Below are positions 24,470 to 38,300 of a stretch of 64,000 nucleotides of DNA, in pieces (position 1 is the first letter of the stretch; each line of letters opens with the position of its first letter). The position numbers were made by a program, and so were the translations under genes. Source of the DNA: Eopsaltria australis. Lineage: Eukaryota > Chordata > Aves > Passeriformes > Petroicidae. Location of the stretch: assembly GCA_034509425.1 (NCBI GenBank), contig JAVTVJ010000975.1, forward strand, positions 62,001 to 126,000, in the 5' to 3' direction. Under the pieces are notes generated by a model. It saw only the letters and a list, made by a program, of their open reading frames with translations, was not told the origin of the DNA and did not search any database.

Positions 24470-25654
24470 ATGGAGCGGCTGGAGGAGGAGCTGAGCTGTG
24501 CCATGTGCTGCGATGCCTTGGAGGAGCCGCGGGTGCTGCCGTGCTCGCAGGGGCTCCTGCAGCCCTCGCACGCCGTCCGGCCGGGCCATGCCCGAGCTGC
24601 CCCGGCTGCAGCGCCGCGCTGCCCGGGCCCCTGCCCTCAAAGCGCTCCTCGGCAAGCGGCGGCAGCAGGAGCCGCCCGGGGCCGGGGCCGAGGCGGGGAC
24701 GTGCAGGGCACACCCCGGCAGCCGCTCACCATTTACTGCCCGCGGGAGCGGAGCGGCGGCTGTGCGGCCAGTGCCTCACTCACCATCGGCAAGCACCGCG
24801 GGCACCCCACGGCTGAGCTGCAGAGCGCCTGCAGGAGAGCCAGGGAGGCTTCGGGCAGGCTCCTGGAGGGGCTGACGGACAAATCCCGCTCCGCGGTGTT
24901 CTGGTGCTCCGAGAGGCTGCAGCAGCAGAAGGCCTGGTGCCGGAGCGCCCTGCAGAGGGACAGGAAAGCTGTGCTTTGAAGGAACTTGTGATGCCTTGGA
25001 GCACAAAAAGGAAGCTCTGCTGAGCGCACTGGATGAACTCGACAGCCGCATTTCAGAGAAATGCGATCCCCTCATGGAGGATGTGGAAAAACTGAAGTTA
25101 GAGTAGAGTGAGTTAAAGGAGCTGCACTCAGCTGTTCAGGAGGAGTCCCCGCTGCTCTTCCTAGAGAAGCTGGCCGGGCTGCAGCAGCGGCTCCATGCTC
25201 TCAAACAGCAGCAGCTCCCAGACCCTGAGCCTGTGGAGATTCACCCGAGGATGGAGGATGTGCTGCAGGACATGTCTAAAACTGCAGTCGCTCAGGTCCA
25301 CAAGATCCACACTCCAAAGCTACACCTGGCTCACAAAAGCCAAGGCTTTGGAAAGCAAGACTTAACCTCTGCACTCTGGTTTACTTTTCCCCAGCCGGGC
25401 ATTGCTGTGCTGCTCGTGCTTTCCAGTGGTACCAGGAAAGTGCATTTGGTGCCCTCCCGGCTCCTCCTGCTCATCCCTGGAGATTCCTGCTGCACATCTG
25501 TCAGGATTGCTGCACCTACCTGCAGGACAGAGTGCAAGAGCTGTGCCACACTTCTGCCCTACCCGAGGAGTTGTGCAGGACAATCCTTCCCGATTACTTC
25601 AATCTGATGAAAACCTACTGCAGCAATCCAGCGTTATTTTCAATTGCTACTTAA
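24470..25654 (+). pseudogene. TRIM59: TRIM59 coding exon, disrupted
   Basis: TRIM59 is a RING/B-box/coiled-coil membrane protein of the ER, encoded in one exon. ATG at 24470 has a good context and starts ERLEEELSCAMCCDALEEPRVLPCS, clearly the family's RING start. The segment between PCS and the second C-x-x-C (CPGC, about 24600) is roughly 35-40 bases shorter than expected, removing core RING Cys/His. After that, homology hops frames: ALKALLGKRRQQE, then B-box remnants (LCGQCL in one frame, LTIGKHRGHPTAELQSA in another), KAVL ending in TGA at 24976-24978, then FEGTCDALEHKKEALLSALD in the next frame, an in-frame TAG in the coiled coil near 25105, QEESPLLFLEKLAGLQQRLH, and a hydrophobic tail in shifted frames. 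The upstream acceptor and gene order show a spliced native locus, not a retrocopy. A functional product looks impossible unless the sequence is badly in error. Confidence 0.85.
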
Positions 25655-26059
25655 AAGCTGGATTGTTAAAGCTCTACACTTTATATTTATATATCCTTCC
25701 TTTTCTGTATTGCATGGATTTCCTCTGAGCTGAAGTTCTGCTCCACTTAAGGTGAGGAGAGGCGAGTTTTGCCTTGATCCACAGCTGTGGAATTCGGTCC
25801 TGAACATCCTCCTGGAATTCCTTGCCAAAGCTCAGGTGCTTTGCTGTTTCTCCTGTAACTCGTGGCAGTTCTGCATTGCAGTAAATTACTCTGATTCCTT
25901 AAGTTGGTGTCTGTGGCTTTGGTGCTGCCCCTGCCCTCTGGTAAATCCGATGCACTCTGTATTTTCATCAATTTACAAACAAGTGATTTTCTTAAAGCAG
26001 GACTGGCCAGCACCATGATTCTCTCTCCCTTTCCTCAATTTTTACATGACATTCAGAAA
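25655..26059. other. Convergent spacer between TRIM59 and SMC4
   Basis: About 0.4 kb between the end of TRIM59 homology (+) and the presumed 3' end of SMC4 (-). No gene is seen, and no obvious + strand AATAAA. Confidence 0.6.
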
Positions 26060-26218
26060 GTGGAATTTATTGATGCTGGGTTTTTATTAACAAGATCAAA
26101 TTTTTACAAGATTTATTTAACATTTACAAAACAAAAACAAAGTGTACAATACAAAATGAGACCAGACAAAAATAAACAGCAGCCATGGGGTTGAAGTGGC
26201 ATCCTCCCTATTTTTGGT
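26060..26218 (-). other. SMC4: SMC4 3'UTR with poly(A) signals
   Basis: On the minus strand AATAAA occurs at 26112-26117, 26085-26090 and 26068-26073, giving a short 3'UTR of roughly 110-160 bases after the stop. The exact cleavage site is not visible. Confidence 0.65.
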
Positions 26219-26392
26219 CTACGCTGCACCCAAGGTGGCCTCCTCCAGTCCTTTGACAGCCAGGAGCTTGGGGTTGATGACCACACTTTTGGTGGTGTTC
26301 TGGGTTTTATAAATCCCAATTAATCTGTCTGCAATCTCAAACATGTTGTTCCGTAGGGAGATGATGATGAACTGGGCGTTTTTGGTTTGTTC
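26219..26392 (-). CDS. SMC4: SMC4 exon 24 (coding part) with stop
   Basis: Residues 1244-1300, EQTKNAQFIIISLRNNMFEI onward, ending VKGLEEATLGAA and TAG. It contains the conserved D-loop to H-loop strand (IIISLRNNMFE). The final ten residues differ from human. Confidence 0.95.
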   Translation of the reverse strand, partial: EQTKNAQFIIISLRNNMFEIADRLIGIYKTQNTTKSVVINPKLLAVKGLEEATLGAA

Positions 26393-29300
26393 CTGAAACA
26401 GAAGTGATTTGTGTTAGTGCCCAGCATTCCCAAAAAAGCTCTGTCCTGGTGTGGCACACAAAGCCAAGTTTAAAACTGCAGCTGCAGGCAGGGAACTTTC
26501 AAGGGTTTCCCTAATCTGAAGTAGCTGCTCCTAATCTTTGCCACCTGTTTGCAAAACTGCAGTTAATAATAACTCTGAATATTCAATGTTTAATTGCCTG
26601 AACTGGAGCTGTGGAAGGGAGTTTGCTTTGCTTCAATATGGTGAGGGCAGAAGTTTTAAAGGCATGAAAAAAACCTACTAATTAAGATCAAAGACACTGA
26701 TGGGAATGACATGGAAATATAAATCCAAGGAACCTTGGGAAATCACGAGCTTGGATCCACAGAGACATCAGTAACAGCTGAGTCAATTTGGTGTATTTTG
26801 TGTAATTTTTTGTGTATTCTGACAATAACTGCTGGGCTGGGGGGGAAGTCTCTCTATGTTCAAGAGGAAGCAGTAGAACTGCAGCATCCCAAATCTTAAC
26901 TCTGCCTGTAATTATGTGGCCACTGGCCCTTCTGGAGGAGAAGGGAACAGCCTGGTACCAGGAGGCCCCGAGGAACTCACATAGATGTAAAATGCCACAA
27001 TGGAGACGTTTTTGAAGTCAAGGGCGGCATCGATCTCATCCATGAAATACAGAGGGGTGGGTTTGTAGTGGTGGAGGGCAAACACCAGGGCCAGGGAGCT
27101 CAGGGTCTTCTCTCCTCCTGACAGGTTGAAGATTTTCTTCCAGCTTTTCTTGGGAGGCCGGACACTGGAACAGAACAAGAGTTGGGTCTGTCTGGAATTC
27201 TCATCTTGGCCTGAGCTCAGGCTGGGTAACACGGGGCTGTTCCTGTTCCTGCAGGAACTGCAGCACCTCACCCCCACTGCTCGCTGCCCTTCCCAACTGA
27301 TTCCCAATTAAAACTGATCCTGGCAGCATTTCTGACACAACACTGCCACAATTCCCCAGGCACAACGAAGTGACCTGGGAATTGAGAAGTGCTGGGAAAT
27401 GAGTTAAAGATTTCCAACTACTTTAGTTCCTGATTTCTCCAGGAGAAAGAAATTAATCTGGGAGCTAGGAAGTTGTAGTTTCTGTCACTATTTGCCCACA
27501 CTGAGCCTGTCTTGGTTCACTGATCATCAATGAACATTTACTTTAAAAACAGGTTGAAATAAGGACTATGATGATTAAAAATGATTAGAATATAAAGTAT
27601 TTTGAAAACCTGAACATGATTCCCTCTGAGAAGGGATCCAGACTGTCCACAAGCTCCAGCTCAGCATCCCCTCCCAACGTGAGCATCTGGTAGTTCTCCT
27701 TCAGCTTGTTGGTGATGACATTAAATCCTGCCATGAATTCATTCAGCCTCTGTTTCCTGAGCTCTTCAAAGGCCTCTCTGAATTTGTCCCTCTCGTTTGT
27801 GATGTCGTCCAGTTCTCCCACGTGCTTCAGGTACAGCTCTTCCTGCAGGAGAAAACAACCAGACCCAAGGGCTCACTGAGCCACTGCCTCCTCAGTTTAG
27901 AGTTTAAACCTCTTTTCCTACCATTTGAATATTCCTTTTCCCCAGCTTGGCTACCAGCCCTGAAACAAAAACCCCAAATTATTTCTCTTTTCCCATCTCT
28001 GTTGAGGGAAAACAAAGCCCCAAACCTGTGTCAAAAAAAAAAAAAAATTCATCTGTTGAATGGTTCACTTTTACTGAGGCAAGGAGGGAAGAATCCCAGT
28101 ATTGTGTGTCTGTCTTGGCTGTGAAGACTTGAGTGTATTAAATAAACATTCCCATGAGAATCATGGAATTACTTAGGTTCCAAATACTTCAAGATCACCC
28201 AGCAAGTCTGTGTCACCTGACACTGATGGTGAGGGATCCAAAGGGCACATGGGAGCTCCTGGAAACAACTTTCACCTTGGCTAAGGATGAGCTGCTAAGC
28301 AGGAACGGGCAAATTCCGGGCTTCCAAAGGAAGGAGGAGGAGCAGGCCCTGTTTCCCTGGAATGCCCGGGGCTGGGATGTTCCCCCGCAGGGATTCCAGC
28401 GGCTTTACCTTGTTCCTGTACTCGGTGATGGCGCTGAGGTTGGGGCGGAGCTGGTGGCGCTGTGCCTCCAGCAGCGTGATTTTCTTGCTGAGCACGTCGG
28501 GCTCCTGCAGCGCCTCCAGCTCCTCCTCGCTCAGCACCCGCAGCTCCTCGGGGGCCTCGCCCTCGATGGCGTGCAGGGATAACTTGGAGATCTGCAGTGC
28601 AAAACACAGGGGGTGGAAAGCTTTAACAATCACCTGGAGCTGGTTCTAAAATGAGTTTTTTCGGGGTTAGTACAGTGAAGCTCCCAATCTCCAAACACTC
28701 CAAGATTCTTCCCATAAGTCCCTTTGAAATAGGATGTGAAAAAGACAATAAATATCCCTTTATCCTATTACTGCATAAACACCAATAAGCTGTGACCTGA
28801 AGTGGAATTTTCTCCCAGATTCTCTGTTTTCTAAGAAGATGTTGATGAGTTCATCCACAGAGAAGCTGTGGCTGCCCCTGGATCCCTGGCAGTGCCCAAG
28901 GTCAGGACGAGGCTTGGAGCAACCTGGGAAAGTGGAAGGTGTCCCTGAGGGTGGAACTGATGAGCTTTAAGGTCCCTCCCAAGCCAAACCATCCCATAAT
29001 TCCTTGATTTCAGTTTTAGGAACAAAGCCATTTCCTACCTCTTTTTGCCAGTATTTGACCTTTCCCTGGTGGGTGGAAATGTGGCTGTCAATTTGTTCAA
29101 TTTTCAGCTTGATGCTCAGAGCTTCATTCTGAAGGGCATGTTCAGCATCCCGAATCGTTTTCATCTCCTCCAGTAAATTTTTCTTCTCCTCCTGCACTGC
29201 TGGCAAAGCTTCCTGAACAGAAAAATGGCAAATGCCCCCAGAAAGTGCATTAATCAATCACCTACAAAAATGTTGTCACTTTTTTTGGGTGAAAAGTCTG

Positions 29301-32300
29301 TTTTCACTTAATTTACTCACAGCTATTAATGGAAACAAATAAATATTCTTGGATTTACAGCTGATCCCTGAATTCTGGAATGACTGAGAAAATGCTGTAG
29401 TTTGTATTTTCATTCCAGATCTGGATCAAACAGGTCCTACACTCATTTTTACCTAATTAGAGAAGGACACCAAATCCTAGATTTATTTGGAAGCATTTCA
29501 GCCATCCTGGTTTTCCCTCTCTCACAGAAATCTAGATGGGAAACTAAAATCCCACAAACCTGAAAAAAATTTAATTTTTAAGCAACTTTTAAACCCAGTA
29601 ATTTCTTTGGGGAGATTTGGTGTAAGTTTTTTCCTAACTTGGGTCAAGATAAATTTCCAGGGGAGTATAAAAAATGAAAACACACCATTGGCATGGCCTG
29701 GTTGCTGTGCAGAGAGAATGGGATATCAGTGGGATACAGGGAAGATTTAACTCCTCTCTCTGATTTCCCTGGAGCCCAGAGTGGTGCCAGGACTCACCTC
29801 AGCCTGCTTGCACTCGTTCATCACCTCGGTGGCTTTCTCCTCCAGCGTTGTCAGCTCTGCTGTCAAGTTTTTCAAGTCCTTCTCATTTTCTTCCAGCTCC
29901 TTCTCGGTGCGCTGCAGGGCCTCCTGGGACTTCTTCAGGTTCCTGCCAGGGACAGGGATCTTTGTGCACCTCACACGAGGCAAATGGGGCAGAAAATAAT
30001 CCAGGAGCACAATCTCACTGACAGCGAGGAGCAGGTGCTGGCTTAGGCACCAACTCCCACACTCCAGAGGGATCCAAGGAAAACAAAGCTGTCTTCCCCA
30101 GCAGCCAGACCTCACTAAATGACTTCATTTCTTCTTTCAGGGTTTGGAATCTCTATGGATTGGTGAGTTCCCATAAAAAATAGATCCCATTTTATTTCCT
30201 GACAGGTCTCCTAATAAAATCAGTCCCTTCAGATTTGAACTGCTCCAGCTCCAATCAAGTGCAATTTTGGACTGTATCCTGAATATTGCAAATTAGGCAA
30301 TATTAGAGCAATAATTCAGGCAAATACTAGAGAAATGCTGATTAAATGTGACTTTTAAACTATTCGAAACGAGAAAATTTGACTTCCCTTTCCCTCCCTG
30401 AGCCCCACTTAGCACACACTGAGTGAGTGCAGCTCCAGCCTGGAGCTCCCTGTGCTCTACCTGTCTGCAGTCTTGGCTGCCACCTGGGCCTTGGTGATGG
30501 CTGAGGAATATTCATCTATTTCCTTGTCAATTTTATCAATTTTGTCCTGCTGGGCCTTCAGTTTCTGGTTGTTGGTGTCCACGATGAGCTTGTGCAGCCG
30601 TTTCACCTCCTCCTCCATCTTCCTGGCTTTCTCAGCCACGCGCTCGTAATCTGCCCATGGAAAGGGGAGTTAAGGGCATTGTCCCATCCTTGGAACTGCC
30701 CAGGGACATCAGGAGTGAAGGGACAAAGTGATGGAAGTGATTTCAGATCGAGGCTCTGCACATTTTCTCTGTGCTGTGACAAATGATGAATTTAACTGTG
30801 ACAAAATCAAAATCCACCCACTTCTTTATGCCACTGCCATAAAAACCACTCAGCACGGATTAGTTAATGTACACAGAGTACTTAAATACATGAGGTGGTG
30901 CATTAGGAGCTACTCTAAGCTCATTCTTTGCAGTTAATTCATGGGAAGATGCTCAAAGTTTAAATTTAAAGGACTGGCCACCAGCATTTCCCAGGAGTTG
31001 TTGTAACTGTAGTTCCTGTCCCTGCTGAACAGCATCATTGCACTACAGGCATGTGTTCACACAGAGAATAATGCAGGGATTTGTTTTATAGACCCATGGC
31101 AGAGTCTGCTTAGAGCCTGGCAAAAGCCTTCACTTGACTTTTAAATCATTACCTCCTCATTATATATCATTTTATATCATTACCTCTTACACTAATTAAA
31201 CTAAGTTTCCCTATGAATGTGTGATACAGCTACAAAAATCTAAGCAAAGAAACAAAAGACTGAAATTCATACTCACTTTAGCTTGACTGAAACATGAACT
31301 TGAGGAATTACAAAGAAAAGGGGATTTACTTTCTGATCTCTAGAAAAATGAGATCCCAAACCAAGACAGGGAACTGAAGCACAAACCCAAACCTACTCCT
31401 TCCTCTACTGGTAAAAGAAATTACTACAATTTCTATCTCTAATTCCCTCTCCACAGACTGTACCTTTTTTATAACCATCAAGGGCTTTTTCCAGCTCCTT
31501 CTGTTTGGTTTTGTCTGGAGCAGCAGCAGCGACGTTGGCTTCAAGATCCTTCATTTGGCTTTTGAGATCCGTTTCTTGGTCAGAAAAACCCTGCAGAGAA
31601 CACAAAACTGGGCTGGAATCTTGTCCTTGAAATCTCCTTGGCACCAGCCAGGTCTGTGTGGGGCTGAGGCTGGGAAGTGCTCAGGAATTCTCACCTGGAT
31701 GCTCGCTGTGTATTTCTCTGAGGTGTTCCTCATTTCCCGAATGTCCTTCTGCAGCTTCGTTATGGCTTCCTCGAGCTGGGATTTCTCCTCCTCGCACTGC
31801 ACGGCTCTTTTGGAATCCCTCTGCAGCTGGGATTCCATTTTGCTGATCTACACAGAGTGAGAGGATCAGTTACTGGTGTCACCACAACAAAACCAAGCCA
31901 GGGCTCATCCCTGGGCTCAACAGCTCTTAAAACACAGGAGAAAGTGAAGTGAAAACTTCAACTTGGGGGGTTTGAGTGCTGGGAATATTAGCTCTGCCAG
32001 TGAGAAACAAGAGGAGCAGCTCCAGAGGAAAACCTAAATGGAATTCAGAAGGAAAACCAAACTGTCCCCTGCTGTGCCAAAATGGTGTCCAAGCTATCAA
32101 AGGGAGCTCTAGGAGACTAAACATTAAATAATAGGCTGGGCTGAGAGCAAACACAGAATCCCAGAGTCCCTGAGGTTGGAAAGGCCTCGAGGACCATCGA
32201 GTCCAGCCTGTGCCCAGTCCCCACCTTGTCCCGAGCCCAGAGCACTGAGTGCCACCTCCAGGCCTTTCTTGGACACCTTCAGGGGTGGGGACTCCAAACC

Positions 32301-35300
32301 TCCCAGGGCAGTTCCTGCCAATGACAACCCTTTTATCCCTGATGCACTTCAGAGCATTCTAACCTCTGCTAACATTGGGAACTTTGGTTTTGTAACCCCT
32401 TTTTAATTATCTTCCATCCCAGACTGCTCCTGCTCATGCTGCTTTGAGAGGCACACACACATTGTGTGTGAGAACTGCCCAAAGGAAGGAATTCTGCTGG
32501 AATTCCATTTCCATGATGTACTCACCTCTTCTTCTGAGATCTCCATCACGACTGAGGAGCCCATCCTGCCCTTCATGACTTTTGTGCCCCCACCAGTCAT
32601 GGTTCCTGCAGAAAAAGGGATGAAAAGCAGTCAGGGAACTCCTTGGGCATTGATACCATCCACCAAATGCTTCCAAAGGAGCTGCACTTACCTGACACCT
32701 CGATGATTTGTCCTTGCAGGGTTACCACCCTCCACCTCTTCTCCTTTTGGAATGCTATTCTGACAGCTTCGTCCATGTTTTTGGCCACCACAGTGTCCCT
32801 GAGAGCGAAGTAGAACACCAGGCGCATCTTGGGGTCCTTCACCTTCACCAGGTCAAAGAGCCGCGGGACATTCTCAGGAGTTGGGATTTTCTGCATTTTC
32901 TTTTCCCACACAGCCATCTACACCCACAAAGGAAATCAAAGAATGAATCTTTGGGGTAAATGTTGAGGTCATTCCATTATTCTATGGGATGTTGAGGCTT
33001 TAAAACAAATGTAATTAGACTGCAATTAACAGTGAAATGATTTGTGATCCCAAGTGTGGGACTCGCCTTGTCCAGGGCTATAAAGGTGGCAACTCCAATC
33101 CCTCCAGCCTTCAGGAAGTTCACACAGGCCTGGGCAGTGTCAATGGTGTCCACAACAATGTGATCCAAGGCTCCACACGCTGAGGAAATGGCCACGTCAT
33201 ACTTGTCATCGATGGCTCCCAGGTCTCCCTGAGGATTGAGGGGCAAACACTCATCAGGTGGCACCTGAGCTGCTCTTTCAGTTCTGTCCTTTCCCAGTAA
33301 ATCCATGAACACACTTTTTAAAATCTACACACACTGAATAAACTGATTTTTTTCTGAAGCAGAGATAATTCTCCTTGGACAAAAAATTGCAGAATACAAA
33401 ACCAGCACTTTTACATTTACACTGATGTGCAACAGGAATGAAAAACTCAGCTCTGATATTTCAGAACGTTAAACCAACATTGCTTGGAAAGAACTGAAAA
33501 ATGTTTTGTTTTACAGCAAGCCCACAGGATTTACAGCTCTGCTCTCCAAATTCCTCATGCCAGGGAAGTGAGGGATCCCACACTCGGTCACAGGAACACC
33601 ACTCAGCTCCTCTGAAGTTCAACACTAGAAGTGTAACAGCCTTCTAAAACTTACCAGCCTCCCATAGAGCCCAGGGATATTCCCACATTTCTTCTGCTGG
33701 AGCAGAGCCTCAAGCACTTTTCCTCGACTGCGACTTTGTGCTAAGGAACTCTTGGCTTCTTCTACTTTTCGGCGCAGGTTTCGCACGACATCCTTGGCCT
33801 CAGATTCTTCCCTTCCCAGCTTTTCCAGGGCATTCTCTTTCTGGGGGTTCAAAGAAAGACATTGGCTCAGCCTCCCAAAATCTACTAGATTCAGAGAGCC
33901 TTCCATGCATGGCTTTGTGCTTTGGGGAACGATTGAGGAGCAAGAAATGAAATTCCAAAACCAGTTTGGGTTGGGAGGGAAATTAAAGCTCCCGCAGTGC
34001 CACCCCTGCCATGGCCAGGGACCCCTTTCACTGTCACAGGCTGCTCCAAGCCCCAATGTCCAGCCTGGCCTTGGGCACTGCCAGGGATCCAGGGGCAGCC
34101 ACAGCTTCTCTGGGACACCTGTGCCAGTCCCTCAGGACCCTGAAGAAGGCTCATGAATGTAACCGTGTCTCAGTGTGAAATTAAATCTATTCCCTTGCAG
34201 GGTTATGTAGGATTTAATTTAAGTCAACGTTGGCTTAACAAAGTAAGCTTGAAATCAAATATTTGCTCCACCAGCAAAGTAAGTATTAGAAAACAGGTTT
34301 TCAATGTTCTTTTAGAGGAGATGGGTCATGGTTTATTTTCACCACGATTATTGCCAAAAGAAGAATGGGATTTTGGTTTGTGTGTGACTCAAAATGAAAT
34401 AGGAAAGTCAAGCCTCACCTCTTTGAGCTGCTGCTCAGCCTGGGGTAGTTTTCCAGCGATGTCTTTGATGGCAGCTTTCCTTTCCTTCAGGGTGTTTGAG
34501 GTGCTCTCCAGGGCCTCCTGAGCCTGGCTGAGCCGAGCCACAGCAGAGTTGTACCTGCTCATGTAGAGCTCCAGCTCTGACTGTGCTATCTCCATGCTGG
34601 AGCGCGCCTCCGTCACCTCCTTGCTGAACTCCATCAGCTCCTTCTCCTTGTCCTGCAAAACACCCAGAGACAGCTCAGCTGGGCAAGGGAAACAACAAAT
34701 GGGATCTGCTTTCTCAGCCCTGCCAGCACAAACATTTCTGTGCTCCGGGAGAAGCAGTTCTTCATTAATTAACATTAATTGGTGGGAATTAAACAAGGCT
34801 TTTCCTAATTATAAAGAACTTGAGGGAGTTATCACAGAGCATTTCCATAAAAGCTCATTTTCTCAAAGATGGAAGGAGCTCAACACACTGAGCTCAATTA
34901 CAGCTCCAATCCATGGAGAATCCACGTTTTCAAGGACAGAAAATAACCCTGCAAATGCACAGCATAAATTCCCAGCCTCCAGGTGTTCAGGGGCTGAACA
35001 GCAGCACCAACAATAACCAAGTGTTAGAGAAGCTCCCCATGAATTCACAGACAGATCCCAGCTGTGGGAGAGGCTGGGAACAGACCATTCCAGAGTATCT
35101 TTATTTATTTAAGCAACACCATTGGCTTAAATGTTTTGGGAGAAAATCAGAGTGTATTATTTAATATAAATCTATGAATGAGCTACTTGATGATGCTTGA
35201 GCACTCAAAAAGCAGCCAAGGATTTGGCTGTAATTATTAATTTAAGGTTCATTTCCCACTGAGGCTCCTCTGAATTAGGTACAGTGGAATTATAAATAAA

Positions 35301-38300
35301 TGACATTTCACAAGAGCCTGGTACTGGTTTCCTTGAGAAGAGTGGAGTTACAGCAGGTGGGGAATTCCTGCCTGTCCAAACCTTTTTTTCCTTCTGAATT
35401 CCCTTGGTCGCCTCCTGCAGGCTGGCCAGGACCTGGCTGAGCTTGGCCTGCTCCTTGTCCTTGTCCTTGGCCAGCAGCTCCCTCTTGGCCGTGGCGTCCT
35501 CGATGGCTTTGGCACTCGTGGAGGGGACGTTCTGCAGCTCCTCCACCTGCACAGGAAAGGACTTTGAGCCCACTGGAACAATGGAATTCCCGAATTCCTG
35601 AACCCCCCTCCATTCAAAGGCATCCCAACAGCTGGCAGTGACCAAGTGGGTGACACAGATCCATGAATTCAACTAAACCGAGGGAATAATCACTGCAGTG
35701 AGTGATTGGCAAACAAAACCTCTGCCTGATTAATGACTTCAAATATCAAATTAAAACAATTTAAACCCCATTCTTCCACCTTCTTTGTGCCCTTCCCATT
35801 TTTCCCACAATTAACTGCCCATCTCCAAGCCAATCCAGCTGATCCATCCCATTACCTTTTCCCTCTCCTTTTGAAGCTGCTTCTCCAGTTTTTTAGCCTT
35901 GCTCTTGGCATGTTTGAGATTTTCCCTCACTTTCACATCCTGCAAATCCAACTGAGTGAATTTTTCTTTATTTTCCTCGATGAATTTTGTGATTTTATTG
36001 AATTTCCTGAAGGCAAAAGGAAAAAAAATAATTATTTCATACAGTATAAAAATAATGCTTATTAAGCTTGCTTTAATAACTCAACATAAAGAATTTAAAC
36101 CAATATTACTCAGTTTTTGTGATTAACAACATCCAATATTTCCTATATTCCCAGTATTTTCCTGGGAGAGTGCTGCTCCACCAGAAAAAGATCGACTACC
36201 CAAGCAATATTAAACATATTTTCAGAAATTTTCATTTTTTCCTCGAGAGAACTGATAATTCCCATCTCTCCCCAGTGATTCCTGAGGATGAACAGGTCAA
36301 TATTGCAGCAGGATTGGGGATCAGCACCCAGGCAAAGCAACTTTAAAGAAACACAATTTATGCATAAATGATTAATGAGGAAACCAGGGGAGAAAATCCC
36401 AAATCCATGTCCTTAAGCATTAGGGTTGTAAATCTAAAAACCATCTCCCAGTTCTTTTTTTTGTACAGTCACTATAAAGAAATCTTTCAAATCCATTTAA
36501 AAGACATTTTAAGACATTTTCTTACAGTAATTGTGAATCTTATCCAGAACCAAATCAAACCAATGTGAGTTTGCTTTATTTTTGTGAACTAAATTTATTT
36601 TTGTACATCAATTTAAATGCTTTTTTGTGTATTTAGATGTACTAAAAGCGACTTTGGTCATCAGATAATTTCAATTTTTGGTGGGAAACATGTAAAACAC
36701 AGTATTACACATCTCTGAAGTACTCACTTCTCAAGTTCTTTCAAATCTTTATTCTTGCTTTTTGTTTCCTCTGCAAGTTTACTGCTTTTCTCATTAATAC
36801 TTTTTGTTTCTTCATTAATTTTCTCTTTCTGCACTTCCAGGTCATTTATTCGTTTCTTTAGGTCATGGCTAGGAAGAAAAGCAACAATAAATCCTCATTT
36901 TTCTCCATCTTCCCAATGAATCTCTATTTCCAATCCTCGGTGTAACAACAGGATTATGTAAAGTATCAAAAAATGGCAATAATTTGGAGTTGGAGATGCA
37001 AAATATTTCTAATTAGAGCTACTGAAGCCAAGCTGAACAGCCCCCCAGCACATTAATGCCCACCCAAACCCTGACAATTACTTACATATAATACTGACAC
37101 AGCTGATTTTTCTCTTTAAATATGTTGTTTTCCAAGCAAAGGAACTCGATGGCTTTATTCTTGTCCTCTTCCAAGGCATCTTTTTCTTTCTCCACCATTT
37201 TAACTCGATTTAACTGGAGAAAACAAGAGGGGCAGAGCTGAGGCAGGGCCACCACTACAGGAGGAAACCACGAGGAGAAAATTCCAGACCCTTTGTAGGA
37301 CGTGAATCCTCTGGAAAAACCGTACCAGGAATGACCTCTGCAAGGCAATTTTATGTTGATTTCCTTTATCTCAACCTTCTGAGTGGCCATTTTTAATTTA
37401 ATTCCTACAACTGCAGCTCTTTTGCTTCCATTTAAAACAAGTCCACCACAGGATTTACCATGGACACATCAAGGAAAAAGAACTTTGATTTTATTTAGAG
37501 CTTTTGTAGTGCTTTTAGCACTCAGTGCACCAATAAAATGTTCCAAAAGCAGGCTGGGCAGCAGCAGTTCAGTGTATTTTTAATTGTGCCAGGGCTGTGT
37601 GAAATGCTGGGATGTGTTCAGGATGGCCAGGCTCACCTTCTCCCCCCGGCGCTCGTTGAGCAGCTCCACTCTGCGGCACAGGGTGTGGATGGGCTCCTTG
37701 AACCGTGCGGATCCGATCAGATCCTCCAGATATTCCAGCATGCCCTCCTCGTGCTCCGTCTGCCCCTTGGGCTTCATCATGGCAATCTGCTCCACCTCCC
37801 CCTTGGGAAACAAAACGTGGGTGGGGCTTTTCTTAATGGGGATTTTTTTTTGGGGGGGGTGGGGTGGGGGTGGGAAAGTATTCTGAAAAAAATCTATGGA
37901 ATGACTTTGAGACATTATAAGAAAAAACATTATCAGAATTATTCAAACTGGAATATCACAGGGTCATTAAGGTTAGAAAAGATCTCCAAGATAAAGTCCA
38001 GCCTTCATTTATTTGGGAAAACAAAGATCAGAATGAAGAGAAATTTCCTCTCCAAGGTGATGTGGAGCCATCCTTCAGGTCTGACTATTCCTTCATTCTC
38101 TAAAGATTCAAAATGTGTTTCCTCTATGAGAATAAAGCAGGCCCTTGGCAAGAGAGTTTAAAAAGGACTGAAGTCCCTGAAGGGTCTCTCTAGAAACAGA
38201 AAGTCCAAAAAATCCTAGCTGATGGATGAACTGGAATTGTAATTCATTTAATTGAAGTTTCCTTGGTGGAGAAAGAAAATGATTCTCTACATATGAGGGT

